A DNA stretch of 64,000 nucleotides from Carya illinoinensis (Eukaryota > Streptophyta > Magnoliopsida > Fagales > Juglandaceae). This document shows positions 34,100-46,000 of this stretch, piece by piece. The stretch's first letter is position 1, and each line of letters begins with the position of its first letter. A program made the translations under genes and the position numbers. The stretch covers positions 12,973,501 to 13,037,500 of the forward strand of contig NC_056752.1 of NCBI RefSeq assembly GCF_018687715.1, read 5' to 3'. The notes beneath the pieces are model-generated. The model saw only the letters and a program-made list of their open reading frames with translations, was not told where the DNA came from and searched no databases.

Positions 34100-35960
34100 T
34101 TCTATAGACATTACTTCTATATCACTTCACGCTATAGTGGGTGTTCCAAGTCCTAAAACTATGCGTGTGATGGGCCAATTGAAGAATAAATGGGTACTTT
34201 TCTTAATTGATACTGGAAGTAACCATAATTTTTGTGGATACATCAATTACTTCTAAGTGTAACTATCTTTTCAGAAGTTACACGTAATTCAGGTGAAGGT
34301 GGCTGATGGAGATGTTTTGTGCTGTGAAGGCAAATGTGTATAAGTCAGTATCCATATGTAAGGTACAACCTTTGTTACTGATTTCTTTTCTCTCTCATTG
34401 GGAGGTTGTGATGTTGTACTAGGGGTTTAGTGGATGTTGTCATTAGGGCCTATTCTTTGGGACTTTATTGAATTAAAGATCAAGTTTATTTACAATGGAA
34501 GGTTGACTTGTTTAAAAGGGCTCACTTCCACTTGCAGTGGATTAATTGATGACAAAGAATGTTGTAGAATTTCTGTTGTTAAAGCTTATCACAAGCGAGT
34601 TTCATGAGTCCATCATCAAAGACTATGATAGTATTTCTGAATTATTGGGACATTTTATTACAGTTTTTGAGGAACTTAAGGGTTTACCTCCACAGCGAAC
34701 ACGACTATCAAATCCTTTTAAAGGAGGCGTCACTAGTTAGTGTTAGACCTTATCATTACCCTTACTATCAAAAAGTCGAGATTGAGAAAATTGTCTAGGA
34801 GTTATTAGAATATGGGGTGATAAGGTCAAATCGGTCCCCATTTTCTTACCCAGTCTTACTGGTCAAGAATGCTAATGGCATATGGAGAATGTGCATTGAT
34901 TATAGGGTCTTGATTCAAGACACTATTAACGATAAGTATCTTACACCTATAGTGGATGAACTTTTTAGTTCAACTGTTTTTTCTAAGTTGGATTTAAGAT
35001 CAGGGTATCAACAAATTCGCATGGAAAATGAGGAGATCATAAGACAACATTCCGAAATCATGGAGGTCATTATGAGTTCTTAATAATATCATTTGGACTC
35101 ACTAATGCACCTTCTACATTTCAAGAACTTATGAATGATGTGTTCAGATGTTTCTTACATCAATTTATCATTGTTTTATTTGGTAACATCCTTGTTTACA
35201 TCAAAGATTTACAGTGCCATTTGTAGCACTTATCTATTGTTTTGTAGGATTTGGATAAACACCAGTTATATTCTAAAAGGTCGAAATGCAAGTTTGCTTG
35301 TTCAAAGATTGAGTATTTAGGAAATTTGATATTTCATGAGGTGGTTAGAGATGACCCTAAAGAACTTGATTATATGATGCACTGGCCTTTTTCTAAGAAT
35401 GTAAAGTTATTGAGAGAGTTCTTAGGTTTGATAGACTATTACTAGAAGTTTATAAAGGGTTATGGACAAATAGCTACTCCCTTAATTGTGTTGTTGAAAA
35501 AAGATGTTTTTTTATGGACTAATGCAACCACTTAAGCCTTTCATCATCTCAAGCTTGCAGTCACAAGTTTGCCAGTATTGGCTCTACCATATTTTAGCAA
35601 GTCTTTGTAATTAAATGTGATGATTGTGGGAATGGAGTGGGGGCAATTTTGATGCAAGAGTAGCGACCTTTAGCCTTCCTTAATCAGACCTTAAAGGGTA
35701 GAACCTATAGTTGTCCACATATGAGAACTAATTGTGGTGATATTAGTTAAAAAATGAAGGCCTTATTGCTTGGAAATCCCTTCATAGTGCGTACAAATCA
35801 TCACAATTTAAAGTGTTTGCTGGAATAAAAGGTTGGAACACCTGCTCAACAAAAATAGATATCCAAACTAATTGGACATGATTTTTGTATTGAGTACAAT
35901 AGGGGGTTCAAGAACAAGATTGTTGATGCTTTATCTAGGAAGGAGAGCATTGAAGAATCT
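34100..35960 (+). pseudogene. gypsy-2 protease, reverse transcriptase and RNase H
   Basis: The protease block VLFLIDTGSNHNF (34192-34230) keeps the DTG active site. RT blocks follow: VRPYHYPYYQKVEIEKIV (stop), [52 protein letters not shown] (catalytic Asp in KLDL), FGLTNAPSTFQELMND (broken frame), then EYLGNLIFHEVVRDDPK and REFLGLIDYY. RNase H remains as ALPYFSKSL, LMQE (stop) RPLAFLNQTLKG and DFCIEYNRGFKNKIVDALSR. The Asp-Asp pair of the polymerase motif is not readable. Several stops sit where the family has Gln. Confidence 0.87.
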
Positions 35961-35999
35961 GTCTCTTTGGCAGCTATCACATTTCCAACACCTACTTGG

Positions 36000-37415
36000 C
36001 TTGAGGAGTTGAAAATTGCTTATTTGGGGGATTCAATGGTACAACAGCAGCTCAGCCTTTTCAAGAGGTTCATACTATGATTCCTATTTTACTCTCAAGC
36101 ATGGGGTTTTGTTTAAAAAGGATAGGATTTATATTCCTGATTGTGCTCACTTGAAGATAAAGATTTTACATTTTGTCAATGCTAGTCCTCTTGCAGGACA
36201 TTTTGGATTTCACAAGTCACTATAGCGTGCTGGGGATGATTTTTATTGGCCTAGATTGAAGGCTGATGTGAAGCAATTCATTCATGAGTGTGAGCTATGT
36301 CAGAAGAATAAAATCAAAAGTATTAATCTAGTCAGATTTTTACAACCCTTGCTAATTCTCCAGCTAGTTTGGATTGATGTCTCTATGGATTTTATAAAAA
36401 GGTTGCCTATGTCTAGAGGTTATTTTGTCATTATGGTGGCTGTGGATAGGCTATCAAAATATGCACATTTCATAGCCTCCTCAAACATCACTTTACAACA
36501 TCTAAAGTCGCTTTCCTATTTTTGTCTAATGTTTTCAAACTCCATGGGATGCCTATGAGTATTATGCCAGATAAAGGCTCCACTTTCACTAGTTCTTTTG
36601 GGAGGGAGTTGTTTAAATTACAAGGGGTTAATTGCCCTACAGTTTGAGTGGTAGTCAAATCGAAGTTGTGAACAAATGCTTAGAGCATTTCTTAAGGTGT
36701 TTCTCAAGGGACAAACCTCGACTATGGCTTGATTGGCTTGCTTTGGCTGAATGGTGGTATAATACCACTTTTCAATCTTCCACTTAAATTACCCCTATGA
36801 AGCTATTTATGGGGTGCCTCCTACCAAATTACAAGCTTATGTACTAGGATTGACTCCTAACCAAGCAGTGGATGACCTATTGCAGACCCGAGAGCAGATT
36901 ATTGCAGTATTGAGGACTAACTTGGTGGCTATACAAGAAAGAATGAAGATTTAGTATGATTGACATAGAACTGAGAGGGAGTTTGTAGTTGGTGACTGGG
37001 TTTACGTCAGGCTCTAACTTTATCAACAACATTCTTTGGCATTTTGACTCGCTTTGAAGCTATCTCTATGATGTTTTAGCCCATTTTAGATCACTCACAA
37101 GGTTGGTAAGATGGCCTACAAGCTTGATTTACCTCCATCTACCAAGCTTCACCCTGTTATTCATGTCTCTTGCTTGAAGAAGAAGTTAGGTCAGCATGTA
37201 TCTCCTCTTTCTACCATTCCACCAATGGATCTTCAAAGTGAACTTTTACAAGAACCAATACGTATCCTTCAACGGTGTAGTCAAGAAGTAAAGAATCAGG
37301 CATTGGTTGAGGTTTTAGTCTAGTGGCAGAGTGCAGGTGTTGAAGATGCTACTTGGAAACCGTATTGGCAATGCCTTGAAAAGTTTTCTCACCTTGCAAG
37401 AAATGTGCTTTGAAG
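36000..37415 (+). pseudogene. gypsy-2 integrase and chromodomain-like C terminus
   Basis: The zinc-binding domain reads HFVNASPLAGHFGFHKSL (stop) then FIHECELCQKNK, giving the His-His-Cys-Cys set. The core has WIDVSMDFIKRLP (first Asp), then MPDKGSTFTSSFGREL (second Asp, 36565). VNKCLEHFLRCFSRDKPR follows the Glu helix. The C terminus has LPPSTKLHPVIHVSCLKKKL, a short linker, EPIRILQRCSQEVKNQALVE, VLV (stop) WQSAG and DATWKPYWQCL. The last part resembles the chromodomain-like end of plant chromoviruses, which guides integration to particular chromatin. At least five stops disable it. Confidence 0.88.
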
Positions 37416-37421
37416 GGGAGA
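37411..37421 (+). other. Polypurine tract of gypsy-2
   Basis: TTTGAAGGGGAGAAG lies between the chromodomain stop and the 3' LTR and is the expected plus-strand primer. Confidence 0.55.
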
Positions 37422-37424
37422 AGT

Positions 37425-37720
37425 ATACCATATATAAGAGGAGTGAAGCTTGAAGGTAGAGGAAGCTGAGAGTGCAGTAGTGGGGAAAAGAAAGGGAATG
37501 ACATATGTTTAATTCTTTGAAATAAAGTACAATGTCGTTTGATTCATTGTAAAAGAATGACTACTATAAAGGGTTAAACATTAGGAAGAAAAATGGGATT
37601 TTTGACATCTAAATAATCTCTCTCTCTCTCTCTCTTCTTCTTCTTCTTCTTCTTCTTCTTCCTATTTGTTTCTTGGAGGCTGACTATCTCGAAGCAAGTC
37701 ATCTTAAGGGATCTATTACA
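37425..37720 (+). repeat. 3' LTR of gypsy-2
   Basis: It is collinear with 32611-32947 and ends TCTATTACA at 37720. A CT then CTT microsatellite at 37616-37661 is shorter than that of the 5' LTR. The LTRs differ at many positions by eye, so this is an old insertion. Confidence 0.75.
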
Positions 37721-38414
37721 TTTTATTTAGGTAATCTGGGCTTGAACTTTAGTGTGTAGGCTATGATTGGTACTTGCTTGGTAAGGGTGGGATCGTGGTC
37801 CGTTGGGGAGTTCTAAAGTTGGCTTTGAGCATCAGGATTTTCCAATGCAAGTGGGTTTTGCGCAAGAGATTATGTTAGATATCCGGGATATCTGATTATA
37901 GTGTTATGATGGGATGACTTTTGTTGGGTATTGACTTGTGGATGGGGTTTTTATTTCATCGGAACAAGAAGAACCGTCCTCCACAGGAGTTGGGAGTTTT
38001 GTAGATGCATACACGTGTGCGTGCTGCGAGGCTGGGGGGTGACACTCGTATTGGAAAATTGCTTAATACAATGGTAACTATGTCTCACTTCAAGGATAAT
38101 GATCTCCAAATAGAGAGAGACCTAGCATAACTAAATTATGATAAATTCTTACTTACCTCAATTCGTACAAACCCTGCCCTTAAATAATGACTGGCAAATG
38201 GGGGAGCATAAACACCTACATATTCCCCTTCTAAACTCTTACCATGCAACAACAATTAACAAATAAAAATTAACAAATGAACCTATCGGCCAATTGAACT
38301 CAAGTTAAGTAACGCCAAAAAATTTGTAATATGCAGGAATTTCTTCTTTGTTAGTTAGTCATGAGCTTTCAATGTATCTAATCCTCCCACAACAAAATCA
38401 GAGGTCTAAGCTTT
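37721..38414. other. No gene recognised
   Basis: Frames here are short and without resemblance. The first 300 bases have a coding-like look (a frame with WYLLGKGGIVVRWGVLKLAL) but match nothing I know. Confidence 0.4.
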
Positions 38415-38422
38415 GTTCAAAT

Positions 38423-38913
38423 TAGGGATGGGAGCGGGACTCCACACCTCGATACCCCACATCTAGTACCCCAGTGGGAGCGGGGGGTGGGCTGTCACAT
38501 CCCATATATATTTATACAAATTGTAATATATACAATTTGTTAAACTTGTATTCACAAGATTGTATTGTCTTAGTCTCGTATATAAAAATTGTCCTAGGAG
38601 GCCAAGGCAATATAATCTTGTGAGTACAAGTCTAACAAATAAATTATAGCTATATTTATAAATTTTAATTTATAATTTAAGTTATATACTAGTTTGGATC
38701 AAAAATAATATTTTTAAATCCATAAACATTTTTTAGATCCAATGACTCTTAGTACCATTGAAGTGGGGGACGGATGAGATGTTCGCCCCCCTCAACATCG
38801 GGGTAGCCTCCTACCCCCGCCTCCCCGGGGCAGGGTGCAAGGGAGAAAACATATGCAGAAGTGGGGTGTGAGAAAGGGTTGACCGCACCCCGCATATGCA
38901 GGCATCACACCTG
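38423..38913. mobile_element. Non-autonomous hAT element with exact 8-bp TSD
   Basis: It starts TAGGGATGGGAGCGGG and ends GCATCACACCTG. The target duplication GTTCAAAT is perfect (38415-38422 and 38914-38921). GC-rich subterminal blocks of G and C runs flank an AT-rich core holding a 33-bp inverted repeat (38535-38567 with 38608-38640). End sequence and GC-rich subtermini resemble the autonomous-type hAT at 56733-61024, a possible source of transposase. Confidence 0.88.
38535..38640. repeat. 33-bp inverted repeat inside the non-autonomous hAT
   Basis: Arm ATTTGTTAAACTTGTATTCA... (38535-38567) pairs with 38608-38640 at about 29 of 33 positions around a 40-base loop. It may be an internal hairpin of the element or a MITE inside it. 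Confidence 0.75.
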
Positions 38914-38921
38914 GTTCAAAT

Positions 38922-39746
38922 CATATTGGACCCATGCATGATCATTTTCTGATAGAAAGATAGGATGGCCTGTAGGTAGAGGCTCTTCTATATTGATGAT
39001 TATTTTCGCAAGCAGGTACGAATTAGTGCTGTCATCCTAGAAAAAATTTATGCGGTCAAGAAGAATGTTTAGTGGCCATTCCTAAGGAATAGAGGAACCC
39101 CTCTTATATTTAAGGGGCTTGAGATTAGTGCTTTGTGCCGGTCATCTGCACTTGTGAAAGTGAATGTAGGCGTTCATGTTGTTTTCGTCCAAGGTAAAGC
39201 CGAAGGTGAAATTCCATACATGTTTAAGGTTGCCTCGGTCCACTGCCTTGGGTTGGATTAGTGGAGATGATTTTTCCCAGGGCTAGGTCTTGTACTCTTT
39301 CCATCCCTCCAAAGGATTTAGTTTTGAGATCAGTGAATCGATATCTAATGCGTTTTCTGAATTCATGAGGGAAGAGAAACTCTGTGCTGGTCGGGAGAGC
39401 AATGGTGAGGCTTGGATTTAGAGTTTGGAGCAGGAAATCGAAAAAAGCGTCCTTAGGGAAGGGGTAGCAGCCTTGGAGGCTTGTGCTTGACAGTTGAGGA
39501 ATGACACATCTTCAATGTCCCAACATTTGGGAGCTTGTCCAAAGAATTGTCATAGAATGAGGTCAAGGGATAGGTTTCGGCAAACCTGCAAAACTAAATG
39601 ACTGTCTTTGCAATAAGATCAAATATCAACCAAACAGATTTTACAATAACTCTTTGAATTAACTTTACCGTGACAAAACTTTTAGAATTCAAATTACCAG
39701 ATGGGCCTCCACTCTACACTGATAGAGGAGTACAAATGGCAACTGT
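38922..39746. other. No gene recognised upstream of the CHID1-like 3' end
   Basis: Includes the 3' flank and probably the 3' UTR of the minus-strand gene (about 39560-39746). A plus-strand coding-like stretch at 39000-39300 has stops and no recognisable family. Confidence 0.4.
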
Positions 39747-40000
39747 CTACAGAAGGTCATAAAAGTAATCCAGACCTTGCCCAATCTCCCAGACTGAGAT
39801 GCCACATCCCCACGCACGAGCTTCTTTGAGCCGCATGGAAATTGACAACAATGACGGATAAAAAACTGCATGCTTGATGCTGTTATCATCGGAGTAAAAG
39901 AAGAAATGCTCCGCACTGTTCTTTTCCCACTGCAAAACAGGCTTGTGCTTTTCCAATAATGAAAGGTAATCCCTTCCAATTATAGCTCCACCACCCATAC
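39747..40000 (-). CDS. CHID1: CHID1-like exon 8 (residues 351-434) and stop
   Basis: Completes Gly351 and encodes [47 protein letters not shown] and the closing [14 protein letters not shown] before TAG (39749-39747). Acceptor AACTGCAG. Confidence 0.94.
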
Positions 40001-43000
40001 CTGCAGTTTTGAATCACATATCAAAGCATGGAGGGTCCTCTAATTTTGCAAAAGGAAAAGCTAATTAGATAATTCATCTACAAACAAGCCTGATGTAACA
40101 GCATCTAGAAGTATCAGGTTCCACAATTATCCACAACTTAAATACGAAAATAGCATGCGCTTAGAGTCAACAGATAAAATAAAATCAAGATAATATCAAA
40201 TCATGAATTTGATTTTCATATTATCAAAATATTTATCTTATCAAGATATTTGATTTTCAAGATATTTACCTCATCTTATATGTGATTGTGCTATAAATAG
40301 GAATCTATGCTTTATATTCAATTCATTGAGAATAATAAAAGATTTAGCCCCCAAAGTTTCTTCCACTCATTCTCCTCTTTTCCATCTCAGTTTCTATTAT
40401 ATTATAAATTCTGTAATTGCCAAATTCATAATGAAGAGGTCAATGCCAACACTTGAGCACTTTACATAGATTGTGCCGCAAACGTTGTTATGATTCTTGT
40501 TTTCCTTACTATTTGAAACCCCCTCCAAATTTAGTATGAATTGCATAGGAGATAAGTGGGCACTCAACATTGGCAAATGACTTAGAGGAGATATTATGCA
40601 TAAATTAGTACAAGACCCTAATGGGAGTGCATGTGCATGCCTGATCTCTCTGAGATCACAGCTGGGACTAAGTTATTTCAAACCACCACCTGTCATTGTC
40701 TTACAAGTTGTTCAATAGCAAATATATAACTCCTCCAACACAATCACATACAGAAATAGCACATTGAAGAGAAGTAATAAGAATCAAAGGATAAAGGAAG
40801 AAAGAAAGAAATACCTCCTGCTATGACAAAATCATTTCCATAGAAATTGATGCCAAGAAATATTTTGTGAGCCAAGCTCCGAGCGCTATTGCCAGTGGTA
40901 CCAAGGAGCAGCTGCAGGGTAAAATGAATCCACTTTAGAGGTGCATTTGGACCTGGATTTTGAGGACTTGAGAAGTCATAGGTCATTAGTGAGAACCCAT
41001 CTACTGCATTGCTCAAGCTCCGAAGATCTTCTAGTCCAAAATCATGCTTTTGGAGCTTCTCTGAATGTGGCGGACCTATAACGTAAACCAACTGCATCCG
41101 TTGTTTGTCATTCTTTGCTGAGCTCTCAGAATGCAGTGCATGTCCAAGCTGTTTTATAAATTGCAGTGCCTAGGCTTGCAAAACAAGAAGGATTCTTCAG
41201 TAAAGCAAAAAGGTTAAATCAATAATCTCCCAAAATAATTACCACTTGACAAAAACTGGGATAGTTAATTTGAGGATATATGCATGTTCATAGATATCTA
41301 CAAAGCAAAGGAATTGACATTAAAAAAGAGCTCATGACAAGCTATCCTTCTTTCATTGAGTTCTGCTATTTACTAAACCCTTATCTTACTCTCATCTCAT
41401 TGTGCTAATGTGACACTGTCCATCATAAACTAACTGTTGGATAAGCTCTTAAATTTCAACAAAAATAAAAAGGTGTTGCTCATGCAATCAACGACAAATT
41501 CTTAACTTTAGTTAGCCATCTTTGAAAGCTATACGCAAGCCTGGTTCTCCGGGCACCTCGGTAGAACGTGGATTGATCATGGCAAGAAAATTTTATTAAT
41601 GAATAGATGGGTACAACTGTTGAGTACACACAATGTATGCATCATAGACACCCAATAAAAAAAATGAAAAAAGAGCTAAAAATTCCTCTTAACTGGATAT
41701 TAAGCAACCAGAATGAGCAAATTAATTTGCTATCAGAAATGTGTAGTGGAACACAACAATTTAAAAAAACATAAGAAAAAAAATAAAACTTGAGATAGTT
41801 GAGAAATCTGATTCCTTAAACCATTCAATCATACCAAAAACTTAACAAAATTACATACCATGAAGGATAATGGTATTCGCCATAACGGAAAGGTTTGATA
41901 TTTACCAAATTCCGCATGGTTGGATCATGCAAAATACCATAAGCTGCCCACCTTGACCAAGATTCTAGCACAATACCATCATATCCCATATCCCTGAATG
42001 ATAGTAAACAAAAACATAAGTTAAATTATTTACTTTAGTTTTTTTATTGTTTTTTACTCATTTATTAGTGAGTAAAAAGGTTTTATCTAAGTACACAAGG
42101 CATAGAAGAGCAGAAAATTAATGAAGTCTTGAAAGCTAAAGCTGGAAGGGCATGTGTACTGACATCCAATGATAAGTGTTCTAAATAAGAAATTCTTTGG
42201 TTCCTCAAAGCTTTGATCATGTCTCTCCCTCCATATGCAGCACATTAGACAAATTGGGATCAGTTTTTACAAGTACATCAATATAATTTTCTAGAAAGCT
42301 TCACTATGTTGACTCTCAAACCGGCCTTTCCAGTACAAGAATAGGTCCATCACCCGTTTGGGCATTCCCCAATTTGAAGTAAGAATGCTATAGGCACACC
42401 AATTAATCACTATAACCTGTCGCCTCCTTAAATCATCCAATGTAAAAATTCTCCCAAATGCTGCCAAATAAACAAAGAATTCTGCTCTCAAGCGAGCTTT
42501 ACTCCAAATATTCTTTTATAAGGAAAACAAAACTTTCATGGGGAGTTAGCACATGATAAAACAATTTTCTTCAAAAAAACCCTTTCCATGAAGGGAATTC
42601 AACACAATGGTTCTTCTCTCCCTGATTCGAAGCTAACAGATCACAATCGGGCATATAATGATATGAAGAGATCCAGCTCTTAGTCATCTACAGCTCTAAC
42701 AAATTCTACTTCCTATTAATTAGAGTCATCCAAAAACTGCAAATTATCTGCCACTGGAGGATGCTTGATCCGTGTGATATTTTTTTTTTTTGGTCAGTAA
42801 ATAAGAATTTTATTGATAATAGGCGAAGCCAAATACACGGGACATATACAAGAGCCACACCTAGGCATAACTGTCTGAGGATACAAGAAAATCATGTACG
42901 TTCGTGCCATTAAAGTATATTACAATCGACCAATGGAATAAAATGAGAATAAATAAAGTCTTTAGCTCATCCATTGTCCCTTCACGACCCTCAAAAACTC

Positions 43001-46000
43001 GACCGTTCCTCTCCATCCATATGCACCACCATAGGTAGGTCGGTATCATCTTCCACATAGCTGAAATTTGAGAGTTACCCCGGATGTCTTGTCTACTGTC
43101 CAAAAAGTCAACCACCCTTCTTGGCATTACCCAAATAAGTCCCACTCTTGCAAAGATATCGTTCCTCATAGCTACATCACAATGCAATAATAGGTGATCC
43201 ACAGACTCAACTTTTCTTACACATGTAACACCAATCCAATATAATGAGTTGGCATTTCCTTAGAGATTATCTAAGGTGAGAATATTCCCAAACGAAGCTA
43301 TCCATACAAAAAAAGAAAAAAAAAAAAAAAAAAGGCTTTTAGGGGGGCCGCCTTAGTCTTCCATATGTTCCTCCATATGTTATTCCAACCGGAACTAATT
43401 CTGACTTGGTAAGATTCACTTTCAAGCCCGATGCCACTTCAAAGCAAAGTAAAAGAGCCCACAAAGCTTGATGTGATTATGACTAGCCCCACAAAATACA
43501 AGAGTGTCGTTTGCAAATAAGAGGTGGGTCATCTCAAGTGTGCCAATTCTTGCATCCCAAACAACAAACTAGATAGAAATCCATCCCCCTTCAGTGAGAC
43601 CCGTGATCATTTTACTAATAGCTTCCATTATAAAAACAAATAGTAATGGAAATAAGGGATCACCTTGCCTCAAACCCCTCAAACTTTCGAATAAACCCAT
43701 TGGACTACCATTTACCAAAATAGAGAAACGCACGGTGGAGATGCAAAATTTGATCCAAGAACACAATCTTGCTCCAAGTCCACACTAGGGGTGGACTTTG
43801 ATTCCGACTCCAAGAGAGAGCTAACTCAGGTTTCACTCCGCTGGATCGGTATTGAAGTCGGAGTCGGAGTTCCATTCGGAGTTGGTGTTTTTATTTCCCA
43901 TTTTCTTACCCACTTGCACTTTCCCAGCATCCAAACAAACAATAAGAAATTTTCTTACCCATTATTCACACTTCCTAGCATCCAAACCAAGACTAAAAAA
44001 GATCTATGCTACTAAAAACAAGATTCCAAACTGGTAAACACAATAGGCGACAGAGACAACGATGTTGGAGGGTCAATATTGGGTTGTCAACGCATTCTTT
44101 CCATGGGAGGTACAACACCGTTGGTCCTAGCCACGGGCCGATATACATGAGATGACGGCAAAACAAGATAAAGAGACTAAGGAGGTAGAGAAAGAACAAA
44201 GAATCAAAGATGCAGAGGACTTAGGAGGTAGAGAGGCTACTAGAGAAAATGGCTGAGAAATAGAAATGCATAGGGTTAGCAAAGAGATGAATATATAGGA
44301 ACAGAGAAATGACGTCATTTGAATATTTGTTTTCTTATAAAAGAAAAAAGTTGCAATTGAGTGATTTGGTGTACGCAAGGGCTCGAACCATGTTCATTTG
44401 GTTTGCAAACTTCAACTATGACCGTTGGGAACTTAACTGGTTCTATCAATTATGTTACAACATCAAATATATTAAGTATACCTATCGGAGTCAGAGTCGG
44501 AGTTGGTAGTCCGTCACCTTGTTCAACTCCAAACTCTGACTCCAACTATTTTCACCATCGAACTCCGATTCCGAACTCCGAATTTTCTATCTCAATTGGA
44601 GTCGGAGTCGAAGCAAGTGTCAGCCGAAGTTGGAGTCATTAGATTCCACACCTCTCAAGCATTTGTAACAAAAAATCTCAATTTACACAATCATATGTCT
44701 TCTCCCTGTGAACTTTGCATAATAATCCTGGTTCACCCGACTTGATGTGACTCTCCAAACATTCATTGGCAAAGAACACCGAGTCAAAAATTTGCCGACC
44801 TCGTATGAATGCATTTTGGGAATTGGATATGATCTTCAATACTAAATCTAGTAGCCAATATCTTCAAAATGATATTGTACATACTGCTCACCAAGTTAAT
44901 AGGTTGAAAATCCTTAGGTTCGGTTTGGGGCATGGGACGAGACTTAAAATTCTCATCTCATCATTACAACTTTTCCAAATTTCCATACAAAATATAATAA
45001 ACAATTCAACTTTTTCAAATCTGAATTTAATTTTTTCAAATCCCAAAATAATAATAATATTAAAATATAATATTTTAAACTTACATTTAAAATAAAAAAT
45101 TCTCATCTCACTCCCCAAACCTAACCTTAATCTCCACCACTCCCGGCTTCTTTGGAATAAGGGCAATGAAGGTAGCATTTAGGCTTTTCTTCAAACTTAC
45201 CTCATTCATGAAACTCATGGAAGAAGCTCATGGTGTCATCTTTAACTACCTCCCATGTACACAAATAAATCTCAGTTAAAGATCGTAGTAGGGCTTTACC
45301 AAATCAATCTTGCACAACATTCCCGACTCTCCAGATCTAATTCTGCTTTTCAGGAACTGATTGACAATAAGGGTGGAATCACAATTCGCTTGCTCCTAAT
45401 AAAGGTTTTTTGAGAGTTAGAGATAGCCTTTTCCAGCATCATTTTCAGCTTGTTAGCCAAAACTTTGGCTCTGATTTTGTAGATTGCACTTATAAGGCTA
45501 CCAGGACGAAAGTATTTGATATCAAATGTTTCAACTTTCTTCTGTACAAGGAGGGCTAAATGTTACAATAAGGCTCTTAACAAATTTACCCTTAGCCTAG
45601 AAGTCGTGAAAGCTCTCAACTCATCTTTTATCAGATTACCACGTGATTGGAAAAATGCCATTACGTAAACATCTAGACCCGAGGCTTTATCTCCCTTGAA
45701 TGTCTTCACTATACTTAAGCACCTCATCCACCTCAAATGGTCTTTCTAAATAATTTGCTTCCTTTGCTCCCAAAAAGGCGAAATGCAATCCATCCAACTT
45801 GCGTCTCGAATGGAATTGTTTTGTGTCAGCTCCTTATAAAATCGTAAAATATGATCACCCACTTTTTGCCCATTAGTAGATATTGTAGCATTAATTATTA
45901 AGGAATCAATAAAGTTGTTCCTTCTATGCAGTTCACCACCTGATAGAAAAATCTCGTGCACCTATCACCTTCTCTCAACCACAATACCCTTAATTCTTGT

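Larger units (their letters stand above)
32611..37720 (+). mobile_element. Chromovirus-type Ty3/gypsy retrotransposon (gypsy-2)
   Basis: Short LTRs at about 32611-32947 and 37425-37720 flank a tRNA-Met-like primer site, gag with a zinc-knuckle relic, protease, RT, RNase H, integrase and a chromodomain-like end, all on the plus strand. The length of about 5.1 kb is normal for a short-LTR chromovirus. LTRs share ATAAAGGGTTAAA, CT-then-CTT microsatellites and GACTATCTCGAAGCAAG-like text. Many in-frame stops disable it. I could not find a clear 5-bp target duplication because the outer LTR edges are uncertain. Confidence 0.85.
42779..45270 (-). mobile_element. 5'-truncated LINE (LINE-B) in intron 5, with two nested elements
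   Basis: A poly(A) tail (plus T run about 42780-42792) follows a 3' UTR. Upstream lie zf-RVT text (42861-43202: [32 protein letters not shown]) and RT text: [14 protein letters not shown] (FADD reads FAND), [20 protein letters not shown] with [27 protein letters not shown] (stop) DFLL, and [15 protein letters not shown] with [10 protein letters not shown]. The reading frame is interrupted by a hAT-like element (about 43786-44656) and a Tourist-like MITE (44917-45126). A 24-base A-rich run at 43311-43334 lies within. Same orientation as the host gene. Confidence 0.82.

Noticed and set aside
39000..39300. Possible exon on the plus strand
   Set aside because: A coding-like stretch, but with stops and no recognisable family or splice sites; left unassigned.
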